From Alphaproteobacteria bacterium (lineage in GTDB: Bacteria > Myxococcota_A > UBA796 > CAJQPC01), in NCBI GenBank assembly GCA_020632795.1, contig JACKEV010000017.1, forward strand, positions 186,001 to 250,000: a stretch of DNA of 64,000 nucleotides, in the 5' to 3' direction. Under the pieces are notes generated by a model, which saw only the letters and a list, made by a program, of their open reading frames with translations, made no database searches and was not told the DNA's origin. Of this stretch, positions 7,882-16,142 are shown piece by piece; within the stretch, counting starts at the first letter, position 1, and every line of letters begins with the position of its first letter. Made by a program: the position numbers and the translations under genes.

Positions 7882-10346
7882 CGCAGCCTCCCGGTGGGCG
7901 CGCCGACCGCGCACACCGCCGCGTTGAGCAGCAGCGCGGCGCGAGGCGGCCCGGCGGCGGTGCCCTGGGGATCCACCAGGCGACCGCGCAGCTCGTGCAC
8001 GTCGAAGCAGGGCAGCGGGACCGCGTCGCCGGGGGCCTCGGGCTGGAGGGTCAGAGGCACCAGCCGGTCGACGATGGCGTCCCGGATGGTGGGCGAGCGC
8101 TTGCGGATGCGGCGGACCAGGGCGTGCACGGCGCGCCGGGCCCAGTCCAGGTCCCGCTCCAACAGCAGCTTGCCGGGCTCTCCGATGAACACGGCGAGGG
8201 TGTCGGTGCCGGCCTCCTCCAGGCGGCGACGCAGGCGACGGGTCGCGTCGTCGGGCTCGCCATCCGGGGACCAGGGCCACAGCGCGCCGCTCAGGTGCGC
8301 CCGCTCGCCGTGGGTCCAGACCCGCACCATCCAGCCCGCGCCCCGCACGCCCAGGGCGGCGCGGATCTCGCGCTCCCAGTCTGCAGCGAGCACCGGCACC
8401 CCGGTGGACGCCCCGAACAGGCGCTCCACCGCGGCCTCGTCCTGCTCCCGGTCCTGGCCGAAGAAGGTGGGCAGGGGGTTGGCCACGCGCACGATGCGGG
8501 GCCGGCGGGCGGCCTTCTGCTGGGAGAAGGAGATGGCCCCGGGCTCGACGTTGCCGTCGCCGCCGTGGGTCCGCCGGTACCAGCTCACCTCGATCTTCGT
8601 GCCCGGGCGGAGGGTCCGCAGCGCCCCGCGCGCGTCCGGGGCGTTGAGCACCAGCTCACCGGCGGCGGCGTCGATCTCCACCCCGGCGAAGTCCACCAGC
8701 GGGTCCTGGCCCTTCACCTCGAACCGGGCCAGCTCCAACGCGCGCAGCAGGGCCACCAGGGTGTCCGGCAGCGGCTCGGCGAGCATGTCGTCAAGCACCT
8801 CGGGGGTGACGAGGTCCTCCTCCAGGAGGGAGACCGGGGTGGGCACGGTGCGCTCGATGGTGACGTCGCGGCCGTCGGGCACGATCGCCAGGTTGCCGAC
8901 CAGCAGCGGGTTCAGGAGCACCCCCTGGATCTCCGGGGGGACCACCAGCAGGAGCCCGTCCACGCCCGGCTCCAGGACGACGTCCAGGGCGCTGACCCGC
9001 ATCAGGCGGGGGCGCTCGTCGGGCGGGGGCAGGGGCAGGGTCCACGCCGGGGTCACGTCGAGGACGTTCTCGCGCAGGCCATCGGAGGGGTCGAGCCCGT
9101 AGGCGCGCAGGGCCACCGGACCGGCGTCCCGGGGCGGGTCGTCCACCAGGGCCAGGCGCAGGGTCGGCGCACGCTGGGCGTCTCGGGGCAGCTTGATGTG
9201 GACGAAGCGCGCCGGGCCGTCCTCGGTCAGGGAGACCCAGGCGTCGGCCTTCATCACGCCCTGGAGCCACTCGACCTCGGGGGGCTTCTCGACCTTGGCC
9301 GGGAAGACCAGGCGGCGCTCCGTGGTGGGGCGCATCGTGGACAGCCGCCGGTCCGCGTTGACCAGGGTGCGCCACACCGACCGCACCACGTCGCCCGGCA
9401 TGGGGACCGGGTCGCGCACGAGCAGCTTCTCGACGGGGAAGTCCACCGGCACGTCGGGGATGCGGATGCGGCCCTCCCGGGAGCCGGGCAGGGGGCGACC
9501 CAGTCGCAGGTCCAGGGGCAGGCGGGGGTCGTCCGCTATGCGCACCGGGGGGGTCCAGATGCTGTCGTCCAGCGCGCCCCACGCGGGCTCCAGGTCGCCG
9601 CCGGGGGCGAGGCCGCCGGGCGCGACGTCGGCGAAGGCCGCGCCGAGGTCGACGTACACCTCCAGGGCCAGGCGCTGGTTGTCGATGGGCACGACCTCCG
9701 CGCCCAGCCAGCCCACGCCGCGCGACTTGATCGCGGCGACGCCGCGCTCCAGGGCCTCCTTCAGCTCCTGGACCCGGGCGCCCAGCAGGGTGAACCGCAC
9801 CCGCTCGTGCTCGAAGACCATGCTGGGCTCGCCCTCGGCGATCCAGGCGACCTCCTTGTTGAGGGCGTCGGTGCGGCCCGGGTGGAACGCCCGCATGGTC
9901 AGGCGGTCGTCGGCGACATCGCCGATCGCGGCGATCTCGGCAGGGACCAGGGCGATCTGCGCCTCCAGCGGGGTGAAGGGGATGAGGTCCCGGGACTCGG
10001 TGCGGGCCGAGGTGAAGCTCACCTGGGGCTCGGCGCTGACGGGCATCTCCAGGACGCCGGACTGGAGGGGCCGCAGCACCACGCAGCCCAGGGCGGGCCG
10101 GGCCGGGCGGAGCTGCCCGCCCATCAGGTGGACGAGCTGACGCAGCACCGCCCAGGGGTAGCGGTCGAGTTGCTCGGAGAGCATCTCCACCATCCAGGCG
10201 GTCTCCTCGACCAGCAGCCAGCCCGGATCAGAGGGATCATCGAGCAGGCCGGCGAAGGCGCCGAGCTTCTGCTCCAGCCGCGCGCGCACGTCTGCGAGCA
10301 GCGCTTCGCGGTCCAGCTTGAGCGTGACGGGGCGGGAGACCTGCAC
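7878..10346 (-). CDS. Baseplate J-like wedge protein of the contractile injection system
   Basis: 822 aa from a GTG preceded by GGAGG. The N-terminus (DVRARLEQKLGAFAGLLDDP ... WLLVEETAWMVEMLSEQLDR) is the typical opening of eCIS Afp11/gpJ-like 'putative baseplate assembly proteins', which describe the number of legs and the attachment to gp25. The middle is a long beta-rich insertion. The C-terminal part (GVPVLAADWEREIRAALGVR) resembles the gpJ region that forms the wedge core. It is flanked by gp25 upstream and the gpI-like gene downstream, the standard order in P2, eCIS and T6SS loci. Confidence 0.85.
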   Translation of the reverse strand: MQVSRPVTLKLDREALLADVRARLEQKLGAFAGLLDDPSDPGWLLVEETAWMVEMLSEQLDRYPWAVLRQLVHLMGGQLRPARPALGCVVLRPLQSGVLEMPVSAEPQVSFTSARTESRDLIPFTPLEAQIALVPAEIAAIGDVADDRLTMRAFHPGRTDALNKEVAWIAEGEPSMVFEHERVRFTLLGARVQELKEALERGVAAIKSRGVGWLGAEVVPIDNQRLALEVYVDLGAAFADVAPGGLAPGGDLEPAWGALDDSIWTPPVRIADDPRLPLDLRLGRPLPGSREGRIRIPDVPVDFPVEKLLVRDPVPMPGDVVRSVWRTLVNADRRLSTMRPTTERRLVFPAKVEKPPEVEWLQGVMKADAWVSLTEDGPARFVHIKLPRDAQRAPTLRLALVDDPPRDAGPVALRAYGLDPSDGLRENVLDVTPAWTLPLPPPDERPRLMRVSALDVVLEPGVDGLLLVVPPEIQGVLLNPLLVGNLAIVPDGRDVTIERTVPTPVSLLEEDLVTPEVLDDMLAEPLPDTLVALLRALELARFEVKGQDPLVDFAGVEIDAAAGELVLNAPDARGALRTLRPGTKIEVSWYRRTHGGDGNVEPGAISFSQQKAARRPRIVRVANPLPTFFGQDREQDEAAVERLFGASTGVPVLAADWEREIRAALGVRGAGWMVRVWTHGERAHLSGALWPWSPDGEPDDATRRLRRRLEEAGTDTLAVFIGEPGKLLLERDLDWARRAVHALVRRIRKRSPTIRDAIVDRLVPLTLQPEAPGDAVPLPCFDVHELRGRLVDPQGTAAGPPRAALLLNAAVCAVGAPTGRLR

Positions 10347-10361
10347 CGGTCCTCCAGGGAA

Positions 10362-10784
10362 TCAGGGAGAGAGGTTCGCGGAGACGGAGACCTCGCCAGC
10401 GGGAGAGCTGACGTCGAGGCGGACATCGAGGGTGGCCTGCACGCCCAGCCGGACCAGGGCGGCCTCAGCCAGGGGCACCTCGCGGAGCCGACCCGGGGCC
10501 GTGCCCACGTCGGTGACCGCCTTGACCTCGATGCGGCGGACCTTGATGCCGGGGATCTGCGTGACCAGGGCGGCCTCGACCTGGAGCTTGACCGCCTCGA
10601 TGCGGCGATCGGTGGCCGGCTGGCCGGCGAAGGACGACAGATCGCAGCCGAAGTCGGGGCGGAAGGGCAGATCGCCGGGGCGGGTCTCGAGCACCATGCG
10701 GATGCGGGTGGCCAGGGCCTGAGCGGGGCTCAGGGCGGGCCGGCGGGACCCGAGCAGCACAGCGGGATGGAGCGTGGTCAGCAC
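10362..10784 (-). CDS. gp25/TssE/Afp9-like baseplate protein
   Basis: 140 aa from a GTG. The central block RIRMVLETRPGDLPFRPDFG followed by CDLSSFAG is the gp25 lysozyme-like fold motif (IR.iL.T.PGer..rP.FG..l). In phages, eCIS and T6SS this protein links wedge to sheath and starts sheath assembly. It lies between the gpD-like hub gene (10-nt gap) and the gpJ-like gene (15-nt gap). Length is normal for the family. Confidence 0.88.
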   Translation of the reverse strand: MLTTLHPAVLLGSRRPALSPAQALATRIRMVLETRPGDLPFRPDFGCDLSSFAGQPATDRRIEAVKLQVEAALVTQIPGIKVRRIEVKAVTDVGTAPGRLREVPLAEAALVRLGVQATLDVRLDVSSPAGEVSVSANLSP

Positions 10785-10793
10785 AGGCGCCCT

Positions 10794-11936
10794 CTAGGTC
10801 TTCGCCGCGAGGCTGTTGGAGTAGAAGGTGATCTCGGTCGTGATGCCGTCATCGGGCGAATAGGTGTGCGTCACGTCCGAGATGACGAAGGTGCCCTTGT
10901 AGGGCCAGGGCGCCTCGGCCACCGTGACCGTGCAGTCCTGGGAAGCCTTGAGCTTGCCCAGGCAGGACAGCGATCCCATCACGAACTTGTCCGAGAGGTT
11001 CTGCATGACCGCGTTGGCGCGGGTCATCAGGTTGTCCTTGGTGTTGGGGAAGCCCACCGGCCACGCCTGACCCCAGGACTGCTCGGTGACCTTGTTGGCC
11101 CCGAATGCGCTCTTTCGAAGGTCGGTGCCCAGGAAGTCCGAGGACTGGCGGGTGAGCTTGACCGCCGTGATGTTGACGTTCAGGTCCTCCTTTCCCAGGG
11201 GCTGGAGCCCCATCACCTCGACCGCCGTCGCGACCTGGGAGAGGTCCAGGGTCATGTTGATCTCCTTGAGATCAAAGCCCCAGGTGACGGTCACGTCCTC
11301 GCTGGGGTCCCGGTCCTTCAGCGCGATCTGCTTGGCCTCCGGATCCCACACAATCCGCTGGTTGCTGCGGTCGGCGATCTGCTTGAGCAGGGCGAGCTTG
11401 GACTGGTCGAGGATGATGGGGGTGTCCTCGGCGTAGCTCTTGCCCTCCAGCTTGCCGGTGGCCTTGACCTCCTCGCCGCACTCGGCGATGAGGTCGGCGA
11501 CCTCGACGGTGGCGGTGCCGTCGGGCACGCTGGTGATGTTGATGCCCTTGAGGCGGTGAAGGCTCTCCAGCCCGGTCAGCGCCACGGTCCACCGCCCGTC
11601 CACGGTCAAGCCGTGGCGCACCGACACGATGTCGCCGGTGGGCGCGGGGTCGATGGCCAGGGTGGTGCTGGGGGTGCTCCCGGTGGGGTGCTCGTAGAAC
11701 TCCAGCTTGAAGGAGCCGCCGGGCAGGAACACCATCGTCTGGAAGTCGTCCAGGGTGTCGTCGCCCAGATCATCGGCCTCGGGCACCACCAGCGTCACGC
11801 TCATGGAGTTGAGCTGCTCGGAGGAGTCCGACCACCGCAGGCTGCGCACCCACGGGGTCACGTCGATGCTGGAGCTGCCCGACGCGGGGGTCAGGGTCAG
11901 CTTGACCTGCGGGTAGACGAGCGTAGGGTCGGCCAT
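10794..11936 (-). CDS. Phage late control gpD / VgrG N-domain-like baseplate hub
   Basis: 380 aa. The N-terminus (YPQVKLTLTPASGSSSIDVT followed by PWVRSLRWSDSSEQLNSMSV) and the GDIVSVRHGLTVDGRWTVALTG segment fit the gp27/gpD beta-barrel hub of eCIS (Afp8) and the N-terminal part of VgrG. The spike is a separate gene here (18400-19050), as in eCIS and phages rather than in T6SS VgrG. The ATG overlaps the previous stop by one base (TGATG). The C-terminus GTFVISDVTHTYSPDDGITT is typical of gpD-like barrels. Confidence 0.82.
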   Translation of the reverse strand: MADPTLVYPQVKLTLTPASGSSSIDVTPWVRSLRWSDSSEQLNSMSVTLVVPEADDLGDDTLDDFQTMVFLPGGSFKLEFYEHPTGSTPSTTLAIDPAPTGDIVSVRHGLTVDGRWTVALTGLESLHRLKGINITSVPDGTATVEVADLIAECGEEVKATGKLEGKSYAEDTPIILDQSKLALLKQIADRSNQRIVWDPEAKQIALKDRDPSEDVTVTWGFDLKEINMTLDLSQVATAVEVMGLQPLGKEDLNVNITAVKLTRQSSDFLGTDLRKSAFGANKVTEQSWGQAWPVGFPNTKDNLMTRANAVMQNLSDKFVMGSLSCLGKLKASQDCTVTVAEAPWPYKGTFVISDVTHTYSPDDGITTEITFYSNSLAAKT

Positions 11937-12673
11937 CAGAAGTCGTCGACCCCCGTGTCCATCTCTTCGAGCAGATCCATGCGGGGATCGTCGAAGAAGC
12001 CGACGTCAAGCGCCTCGATGTTGTCGCTGGCCGCGCTGGGCGTGAAGGTGGGGTCGAACAGGGCGTCGACGCTGGCCAGCTTCTGGAACGCGCGCCCCTT
12101 CATGGTCACCTGGGCGGTGGCCCGGCGGGGGAAGCCCTCGCGATCGAAGGGCTTGATGTCAAACGACACAGACTCGATGACGCCGCAGAACTGGAACGGT
12201 CCCCACAACAGCGCCACGACAGGCGGCCGCATCAGGCCGCCCGCGTTGCCGGTGTGGGTCTCCAGCGGGATGGTCAGGCGGTACAGCGCCACGACGTGGG
12301 GCAGCACGGACTGCTCCAGAAGGCTGCTCATCCCAGGGATCTCAGCGACCGCCGTCGCCGTGGCCATCGCCACGATGGGCAGGTAGGACAGCGCGGTGCG
12401 CAGGAGCGTGCTCTTGGGCAGCAGCTCCGACTCGTCGAACAGGAGCGAGAAGCTCAGGCTGTCGGGGCCGCCCTTGGTGTAGGAGAGCGAGCCCCAGGGC
12501 ACCAGGGCCTCGTTGCCGGGGGCCCAGGTGACGCTGCGCTGGAGCTGGAGGTTCTCCGGGTTGTAGGGCAGCGGGTCGATGGACCAGTCGGAGTTGTCCA
12601 GGCAGGCGAGCACCGCCTTGTCCGGCTCGTCCGAGGTGACCATCTTCGCGATCTCAAGGGCCAGGTTGAACAT
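11936..12673 (-). CDS. CIS tube-initiator/adaptor protein, Afp7-like
   Basis: 245 aa. The segment YNPENLQLQRSVTWAPGNEA followed by SYTKGGPDSLSFSLLFDESE is the conserved core of the 'CIS tube protein' family (Afp7 and phage gp53-like adaptors), which joins the inner tube to the hub. A second strand pair, PPVVALLWGPFQFCGVIESV followed by RRATAQVTMKG, is also typical. No C-terminal LysM module is visible, although Afp7-type proteins often carry one. It is flanked by a second tube gene and the gpD-like hub, the canonical order. Confidence 0.8.
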   Translation of the reverse strand: MFNLALEIAKMVTSDEPDKAVLACLDNSDWSIDPLPYNPENLQLQRSVTWAPGNEALVPWGSLSYTKGGPDSLSFSLLFDESELLPKSTLLRTALSYLPIVAMATATAVAEIPGMSSLLEQSVLPHVVALYRLTIPLETHTGNAGGLMRPPVVALLWGPFQFCGVIESVSFDIKPFDREGFPRRATAQVTMKGRAFQKLASVDALFDPTFTPSAASDNIEALDVGFFDDPRMDLLEEMDTGVDDF

Positions 12674-12676
12674 GGC

Positions 12677-13804
12677 TCAGGCCTCCTCGTCCGTGGGTCC
12701 GCCGGCGTCGTCGCCATCGTCGCCGCCGTCGTCGGAGTCGTAGATGTCGTCGCCGAAGGCGCTGGGGGGCGCGGGCGCCTCGCCGTCGTCCTCCTCCTCT
12801 CCGTCGTCCTCGCCGACGTCGGCCGCGAAGGCGCTGGGCGGCGGCGGGGCGTCCTCGTCGTCCTCCTCCTCTTCATCCTCCTCGCCGACGTCATCGGCGA
12901 ATGCGCTGGGCGGGGGCGGAGCGTCCGCGTCCTCGGCCTCCTCGTCGGCGTCGCGGATGTCGTCGCCGAAGGCGCTGGTGACCGTGTCGGTGGACTCGCC
13001 GGCCTCCTCGGCCGCAGCCTTCTCTGCCGCCTCGGCCTCGCGGGCCGCCTCCTGCTCGGCACGCCATGCGTCCAGGTCGGCCTGGTCCTTCTCGTAGTCG
13101 GTCAGCTCGGGCTCCTCTCCGGACTCCTCGGCCGCCGCCTTCTCAGCCTCCAGCGCCGCGCGCTCCTCCTCCCGCTTGGTGCGCCACTCCTCGACCTCGT
13201 TCCAGTAGCCTTCGTCGAGCTCGGCGTCGCTGGTGGTGATCTCGGAGTCCTCGGAGTCCGAGAAGTCCGCCCGCCCCACACCGGAGATGGTGTTCAGGAT
13301 CTCGGTGGAGAAGAAGGCCAGGATGTTCGTGGGGATCACGAGCACGTTGACGTCGTCGTAGGTCAGCACCAGCTCCTCGACCGCCCAGCTGTTGCTGTTC
13401 GCGTCGATGGCGCCCATGTTCCAGCGCACCGGGAACGCGCTGCTGAGGCGGATCAGCCGCAGCGGCGACTTCTGCCGATCGAGCTGGAGGATGTAGACGT
13501 CCTTGCGGAAGAAGTACCCCCGCTCCACCGCCATCATCCACTGGTAGAGGGCGGGGCGGCTGAGCATGCCCCAGCGCAGGGTGACCTCACCCCGCCGCGC
13601 CGGGCCGTCCCAGCGCTTGTTGATGGTGGAGTGGTTGCGGCCACCCTCGCTGTACTTGAAGACGTTCTGCTCGATCGAGATCCCCTCGACGGCGTGGAAG
13701 TCGCCGAGGGTCTCCAGGCCGACCATCACATAGAAGTGGAACCCGACGTTGATCGGGTGGGTCGCCAGCTCGGAGTCAGGGGAGAAGGTCGGGATGAGGC
13801 CCAT
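12677..13804 (-). CDS. Second tail-tube protein with an acidic repeated C-terminal extension
   Basis: 375 aa. Residues 1-165 (HPINVGFHFYVMVGLETLGD ... FPVRWNMGAIDANSNSWAVE) match the gp19/Hcp-like tube fold of eCIS Afp1/Afp5. After a helical stretch rich in Glu/Ala/Lys (about 200-270) comes an acidic tail holding four copies of SAF[GA][DA]D[IV] separated by runs of Asp/Glu and PPPP. Ordinary tube subunits end near 150-170 aa, so the tail of about 200 residues is unusual. It may hang into the tube lumen or bind the baseplate or calcium. It overlaps the upstream gene by one base (TGATG). Confidence 0.8.
   Translation of the reverse strand: MGLIPTFSPDSELATHPINVGFHFYVMVGLETLGDFHAVEGISIEQNVFKYSEGGRNHSTINKRWDGPARRGEVTLRWGMLSRPALYQWMMAVERGYFFRKDVYILQLDRQKSPLRLIRLSSAFPVRWNMGAIDANSNSWAVEELVLTYDDVNVLVIPTNILAFFSTEILNTISGVGRADFSDSEDSEITTSDAELDEGYWNEVEEWRTKREEERAALEAEKAAAEESGEEPELTDYEKDQADLDAWRAEQEAAREAEAAEKAAAEEAGESTDTVTSAFGDDIRDADEEAEDADAPPPPSAFADDVGEEDEEEEDDEDAPPPPSAFAADVGEDDGEEEDDGEAPAPPSAFGDDIYDSDDGGDDGDDAGGPTDEEA
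12715..13000 (-). repeat. Acidic SAF-DD repeats at the 3' end of the second tube gene
   Basis: Four copies of a unit encoding P-SAF-x-x-D-[IV] followed by 8-14 Asp/Glu residues and, in three of them, a Pro run. On the plus strand these appear as GAAGGCGCTGG or GAATGCGCTGG every 66-75 bases. Unit length is a multiple of three, so copy changes would stay in frame. Confidence 0.75.
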
Positions 13805-15075
13805 CAGATTCCCTCCAGCGCGGGTTTCTGGCCGGGTTGCACCCGCACGCGGATGCGGACATTGCGGGCCCAGGGGCGGAGCTGTGCGGTGACATCCGCC
13901 ACGAACCCGGGGGTGGCCGGGTTGCGGTCGACCTGGGCGTCGATCTCGGGGGCGCCAGCCCCACCCGGGCCGACGATGATGCCCTCGTCGGCGAAGGGGC
14001 GGATGATCTGGCTCAAGGCGATGACCAGCTTGAAGGCCTCGGCCTCCTGAAGCGGTCGGAACACGAAGGGGTCGGCCGCCCGCACGATGGAGCGGTGCAG
14101 GGCCTTCGCGGTGCGCAGCGCGGGCATGCGCCAGGCGCCGATGGGGCGGCGCAGCGTGCCCTCGGACACGACGTGGGCCACGTCCTGCCGGCCCTCGATC
14201 CGGAGCTGGATCGCGTACTCGCTGCGGTCGGGGCGACGATCCTCGTAGAGGGGGGCGCGGCCCAGCAGCATGCCCTTGTCCCGGCGGGCCCGGCGCCCCG
14301 GGCCCAGGGTCACCGTGCGGCCGGCCATCGCGCCGAACACATCCAGCGGATCGGCGGCCAGCATGGCGGCGGACGCCACCGCCGCTGAGCGCCAGCCGTG
14401 GGCCCGCAGCCGGATGGGCGTGCCCGTCCAGCAGCAGGCCGCCGCGTCCACCCCGGCCAGGCGGGGGAACAGGTCGTCATCGGGGGTCCGCTCGTCGGGG
14501 GGCAGGTCGAAGAGCGCGACCTGATAGCGCTCGCGCAGGCCCTCGGCGAAGCGCTTGAGGGTGCGCTCCAGGGTCGAGCGGCGCTCGTCCAGCGGCGCCA
14601 TGAGCTCCGGCCCGGTGCTCAAGGGGCCGCCCAGGTCCGGCAGCACGATCATCGCCCCGGGCATCTCCTCCAGGAACGGGTCGAGCAGCCCCATGATCCG
14701 CTCGTCATCGAGGTTCCAGGGGGCCAGGCCGCTGAGGTGGACCGCCAGGATGTCCACCGCCTCGGCCCCGGCGGTGAGCGCCAGGACCACCGAGTCCCGC
14801 AGCCGACTGGGCAGCAGCGGGTCCAGGCCGGGCAGGCGCCCGAAGTCCTGCACGGCGGTGAAGCGCAGGTGCTCCACCGAGCCCTCCGACCGCTGGGCGA
14901 AGCGCGTCCTGCGCACCACCGCCCGCGGGAAGTGCCAGGCGAGGCGACCCACGCCTGGTGGCACGACCACCACCAGGCAGAGGGCCACGAAGGCGGCGCC
15001 TTGCCCCTTCTGGGGCTCGACGCCGACCTCGACCCGCACGCGTCGGTCAGACAAGTGGCCAACCGGTGACGCCAT
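13804..15075 (-). CDS. Sheath-like paralogue of the contractile injection system
   Basis: 423 aa. The C-terminus (ALSQIIRPFADEGII ... IDAQVDRNPATPGFVADVTA followed by QLRPWARNVRIRVRVQ) lines up with the C-terminal sheath domain of the 652-aa sheath in this locus (CDRENNPDVDVRSGILTVDV followed by QFRPVFPAEFIRIRF). The middle (MIVLPDLGGPLSTGPELMAP) has the layout of the sheath protease-resistant domain. It lacks the TPGVYIEE opening used for N-terminal strand exchange. That fits a specialised ring, for example a baseplate-proximal or cap sheath, rather than the bulk sheath. Homology is my reading by eye; the role is inference. Confidence 0.65.
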   Translation of the reverse strand: MASPVGHLSDRRVRVEVGVEPQKGQGAAFVALCLVVVVPPGVGRLAWHFPRAVVRRTRFAQRSEGSVEHLRFTAVQDFGRLPGLDPLLPSRLRDSVVLALTAGAEAVDILAVHLSGLAPWNLDDERIMGLLDPFLEEMPGAMIVLPDLGGPLSTGPELMAPLDERRSTLERTLKRFAEGLRERYQVALFDLPPDERTPDDDLFPRLAGVDAAACCWTGTPIRLRAHGWRSAAVASAAMLAADPLDVFGAMAGRTVTLGPGRRARRDKGMLLGRAPLYEDRRPDRSEYAIQLRIEGRQDVAHVVSEGTLRRPIGAWRMPALRTAKALHRSIVRAADPFVFRPLQEAEAFKLVIALSQIIRPFADEGIIVGPGGAGAPEIDAQVDRNPATPGFVADVTAQLRPWARNVRIRVRVQPGQKPALEGI

Positions 15076-15078
15076 CTC

Positions 15079-15246
15079 TCAGCGCTCCGACTCGAGGATC
15101 GCCTTGTTGATGTTGCTGACCTGACCTACCCACTGGACCCGCTCACGGTGCGGGAGTTCGAGAATCTCGGCCAGGCTCCAGTGGAGGTGGTAGGCGATGA
15201 ACGCCACCTCCGCCCGGAGCTTGTCCAGCGGGTAGGTCACCGTCAC
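15079..15246 (-). CDS. Small tail-assembly partner, DUF6760-like
   Basis: 55 aa (core LRAEVAFIAYHLHWSLAEIL followed by ELPHRERVQWVGQV). Small proteins with 'YHFHWs..e.l.l.HrER..W' occur just after the tube and chaperone genes in many eCIS loci. The GTG overlaps the stop of the 116-aa gene (GTGA), in the -1 frame. It may be made separately or as a -1 frameshift extension of that gene, as in phage G/GT chaperones. It is too short to be picked up by most ORF callers. Confidence 0.72.
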   Translation of the reverse strand: MTVTYPLDKLRAEVAFIAYHLHWSLAEILELPHRERVQWVGQVSNINKAILESER

Positions 15247-15251
15247 CCCCC
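15243..15251 (-). other. Candidate -1 ribosomal frameshift site (G6 run before TGA)
   Basis: On the minus strand the 116-aa gene ends CCC GGG GGG TGA. A -1 slip on the six-G run would read GTG ACG GTG ACC and fuse the chaperone to the 55-aa frame. This is the geometry of the tail-chaperone frameshift of long-tailed phages. The sequence is seen directly; frameshifting is inferred. Confidence 0.45.
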
Positions 15252-15593
15252 GGGCTCGTCGGGGTCCTCTTCCGGCAGGGCATCGGCGCCGTAGGTCAAG
15301 CGATACACCGCATACTCGAGCGCTCGCACGTCCATCGCGTGCAGCTTGCTGATGTCGTGGATCGACACCGGCTTCTTGTCTCCGAGCCGGGTCACGGTCC
15401 TGGACAGCAGGAGCGTCTTGTAGACGAGATCGTTCGGGCTGCGGTTGTACTCCGGCGACATGCCGATGTACAGCTCGTCGGCGCCGGTGACCGGCCGCAC
15501 CTCGGCTTCCTGGACGAGCTCGCCTTGAGCGTCCTTGAAGCCGACAGGCAGCGAGACCACCTCGCGATAGCTGGGGAGCTGAGGTCCGGACAC
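15243..15593 (-). CDS. Tail assembly chaperone-like protein (gp41/TAC family-like)
   Basis: 116 aa from a GTG with GGAG six bases upstream. The core EAEVRPVTGADELYIGM, then LLSRTVTRLGDKKPVSIHDI and ALEYAVYRLTYG, matches the pattern of phage Mu gp41-like tail assembly chaperones (R.LTGADE ... RVItrLG...v....i..L...D...l...iyRLT). These proteins wrap the tape measure during tube polymerisation. It sits between the tube gene and the DUF6760-like frame, as expected. Confidence 0.72.
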   Translation of the reverse strand: MSGPQLPSYREVVSLPVGFKDAQGELVQEAEVRPVTGADELYIGMSPEYNRSPNDLVYKTLLLSRTVTRLGDKKPVSIHDISKLHAMDVRALEYAVYRLTYGADALPEEDPDEPGG

Positions 15594-15603
15594 GCAAGTC
15601 TCC

Positions 15604-16056
15604 TTACGACGTCGTGATGACGCGTTCCATCGTCAGGGTGATGCGCTCCACCGCGCCGCTGGACCCGCTGGTGTCCATCTCGGGGAGCTCCCAGCGGCTG
15701 GGGTAGGCGTTGATGCACTTGGTGGTGCGCGCGAGGCTGCCGTCGGGCTTCATCAGCTCGATCACGACATCCTTGCGGTCGATCGTGCCCTCCTCGATGG
15801 CGAGGCGCCACTCGTAGAAGGCGTCGGTGCCGTTGTAGACCCGCTCGAGGGTCATGTCTTCGAAGCTGGCCCGGCCGGGGGCCTTGCGGACGTAGGGGTC
15901 GACGCCGTGCATGAACTCCATCGGCTCCGACTGGGAGACGACGCCGCTGATGCGGATGAAGCCCTGGTTGACGTCGTCGGTCACGCCGTCGATCTTGACG
16001 CGGAAATTCCAAGCGCCAATGTAGTTGTCGATTTCCATCTGGGGGATGAGCGCCAT
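15604..16056 (-). CDS. Inner tube protein of the contractile injection system (gp19/Afp1-like)
   Basis: 150 aa, the usual length. The opening IDNYIGAWNFRVKIDGVTDD, the SEPMEFMHGVDPYVRKAPGR segment and the end GAVERITLTMERV are typical of gp19/Hcp-like tube subunits that stack into the injected tube. It lies just downstream of the sheath (86-nt gap). It has a good GAGG ribosome-binding site. Confidence 0.9.
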   Translation of the reverse strand: MALIPQMEIDNYIGAWNFRVKIDGVTDDVNQGFIRISGVVSQSEPMEFMHGVDPYVRKAPGRASFEDMTLERVYNGTDAFYEWRLAIEEGTIDRKDVVIELMKPDGSLARTTKCINAYPSRWELPEMDTSGSSGAVERITLTMERVITTS

Positions 16057-16142
16057 CGTGTACCTCGTTCCTCAGAGAACCTGGGGGGTGTTGACCCGGA
16101 GGCGGCTGTCCGCCTCCGGGCGTGATGTTGAAACAGCAGGGA

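Noticed and set aside
7995..12386. A 1463-codon plus-strand open frame
   Set aside because: It is antisense shadow of the gpJ, gp25, gpD and tube-initiator genes, which have clear motifs; the shadow is low-complexity Gln/Gly/His-rich with no domain.
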